A stretch of 7,476 bases of DNA from an uncultured Chlorobiales bacterium. GTDB taxonomy: Bacteria > Bacteroidota > Chlorobiia > Chlorobiales > Chlorobiaceae. The notes beneath the pieces were generated by a model. The model saw nothing but the letters and a program-made list of their open reading frames with translations, ran no database searches and was not told where the DNA came from. The stretch lies in assembly GCA_903901395.1 (NCBI GenBank), contig CAIUQW010000438.1, positions 1-7,476 of the forward strand, given 5' to 3'. The translations under genes and the position numbers were made by a program. The first letter of the stretch is position 1, and each line of letters starts with the position of its first letter. Positions 6,291 to 7,476 of this stretch are shown in pieces.

Positions 6291-6335
6291 CTGCTGACGA
6301 GTAACGGGCGGAACCGTTCGGCATGATACAAGGTT

Positions 6336-6345
6336 GAGGAGGAGG
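6336..6345 (+). promoter_or_regulatory. Purine-rich ribosome binding site upstream of the P-type ATPase
   Basis: GAGGAGGAGG lies 15 bases before an in-frame GTG at 6361 and 39 bases before the ATG at 6385. Neither distance is ideal, so it does not settle the start, but it favours the GTG somewhat. No terminator separates it from the hydrolase gene. Confidence 0.4.
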
Positions 6346-6384
6346 ATACACTTCCGGATCGTGGACAGTCAAACGGTTGCCGTC

Positions 6385-7476
6385 ATGCCTGAAGCATCAT
6401 ACATCCAACCTCTTGATGAGCTGTTCGAACAGCTCGGCTCTTCACGTAGCGGCCTCCCGGAAGAGGAGGCCGTTGCGCGTCTGGAGCGCTTCGGGCCGAA
6501 CCAGCTCCAGAGCGCGCCATCCGCCAGCCCCTGGCAACTGCTCGCCGAACAGTTCCGCAACGCTCTCATCATCACCCTGCTCATCGCCACGGTGCTGTCG
6601 GCTTTTCTTGGCCACGGCATCGAAGCGATCGCCATCGCGGTGATCGTGCTCTTCGCCGTGCTGCTCGGCTTCGTTCAGGAGTATCGCGCCGAAAAGGCCA
6701 TCGAAGCGTTGCGAAAGATGGCCGCTCCGGCCTCGAAGGTGATCCGCGACGGTCGTGAACAGATGATTCCAGCTCTGGAGGTGGTGCCGGGCGACATCAT
6801 CGTGATTGCCGCCGGAGACCGCATCCCGGCGGACGCGCGGCTTGTCGAAGCGGCGAATCTGCGCATGGACGAGGCGGCTTTGACCGGCGAGTCGCTGCCG
6901 TCCGAAAAAGATGCCGCCGCGATCCTGCCGTCCGCCACGCCCGTTGGCGACCGGCGCAACATGCTCTTCGCGGGCACCTCGGCGGTGCACGGGCGTGGCC
7001 TTGCCATCGTCACAGCCACGGCAATGCAGACCGAGTTCGGGCGCATCGCCGGGATGTTGCAGCGGGTCGAGAGCGAGAAGACGCCGCTCCAGAAAAATCT
7101 CGACAAGGTGGGCGTTTCGCTCGCCCGCACCGCGCTCGTGATCGTGGCGGTAATCGTGGCGCTCGGCATCGCGCGGGGCCAGTCCTTCATCGACATTCTC
7201 ATCTTCGGCATTGCGCTCGCCGTGGCGGTGGTGCCGGAGGCGCTTCCGGCGGTGGTCACGATCTCGCTCGCCCTTGGCGTGCAGCGCATGGTGAAGCGCA
7301 ACGTGCTCATGCGCCGCCTGCCCGCCGTCGAAACGCTCGGCAGCACGACGGTCATCTGCTCCGACAAGACCGGCACCCTCACCCGCGACGAAATGACCGT
7401 CCGCCGCCTCTACGCCGCCGGAATCGATGTGAGCGTGGCTGGTTCGGGCTATCGTCCCGAGGGCGAGATGAAGATC
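6385..7476 (+). CDS. P2-type cation-transporting ATPase, N-terminal 364 residues (runs off the window)
   Basis: N-terminal part of a P-type ATPase that pumps cations across the inner membrane using ATP. An N-terminal cation-ATPase domain ([19 protein letters not shown], 23-41) is followed by transmembrane helices M1-M2 (about 59-97), the actuator domain with TGES (167-170), M3-M4 (about 247-299) with the ion-site motif VPEALPAV (283-290), and the phosphorylation site SDKTGTLT with Asp327. PEALP matches the PEGLP of P2A (SERCA-like) pumps and lacks the CPC motif of P1B heavy-metal pumps, so Ca2+ or a related cation such as Mn2+ or Na+/K+ is likely; the helices that would decide (M5, M6) are outside the window. 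A typical full protein is about 900 residues. An in-frame GTG at 6361 would add 8 residues. It probably follows the hydrolase in the same transcript, as no terminator lies between them; a functional tie is unproven. Confidence 0.93.
   Translation, partial: MPEASYIQPLDELFEQLGSSRSGLPEEEAVARLERFGPNQLQSAPSASPWQLLAEQFRNALIITLLIATVLSAFLGHGIEAIAIAVIVLFAVLLGFVQEYRAEKAIEALRKMAAPASKVIRDGREQMIPALEVVPGDIIVIAAGDRIPADARLVEAANLRMDEAALTGESLPSEKDAAAILPSATPVGDRRNMLFAGTSAVHGRGLAIVTATAMQTEFGRIAGMLQRVESEKTPLQKNLDKVGVSLARTALVIVAVIVALGIARGQSFIDILIFGIALAVAVVPEALPAVVTISLALGVQRMVKRNVLMRRLPAVETLGSTTVICSDKTGTLTRDEMTVRRLYAAGIDVSVAGSGYRPEGEMKI

Noticed and set aside
6303..6324. Inverted repeat GGAAC-c-GTTC after the hydrolase as a terminator
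   Set aside because: Only 4 pairs in the core and no T-tract, so the hydrolase and ATPase genes may be read together.

Overview
The window looks like chromosomal DNA of a green sulfur bacterium (Chlorobiota, Chlorobaculum/Chlorobium type). This is inferred from a Bacteroidota/Chlorobiota-style dephospho-CoA kinase (KEAAILFESG in place of the usual PLLFE block), two lipoproteins resembling families largely confined to that superphylum (DUF4292 and a DUF4296-like protein), an Fe-type superoxide dismutase and a fairly high G+C content. Assignment below phylum level is not possible from reading alone.

Left part (1-4380) is mostly core housekeeping. Positions 1-160 hold a cluster of short palindromes of the REP type. 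A minus-strand pair follows: a small lipoprotein and coaE, 3 bases apart and probably co-transcribed. Divergent from it, sodB (Fe superoxide dismutase) ends at a strong intrinsic terminator. Next comes a seven-copy heptamer tandem repeat that touches the stop codon of a minus-strand DUF4292 lipoprotein. Divergent from that lipoprotein is an RlmI-type rRNA cytosine methyltransferase gene with a very strong terminator.

Right part (4381-7476) is more accessory in character. About 320 bases of AT-richer DNA without a convincing gene lead into a small gene for a Nif11-leader peptide, i.e. the precursor of a ribosomally made, post-translationally modified peptide (RiPP), with a short Cys/Gly-rich core. 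It is followed on the same strand by a cysteine-rich alpha/beta hydrolase with a complete Ser-Asp-His triad and then by the first 364 residues of a P2-type cation-transporting ATPase that runs off the window. No RiPP modification enzyme, leader peptidase or exporter is visible, so the precursor is either modified in trans or its cluster is incomplete here. The Nif11 precursor and the unusual hydrolase next to it are the most interesting items; a functional link between them is only a hypothesis.
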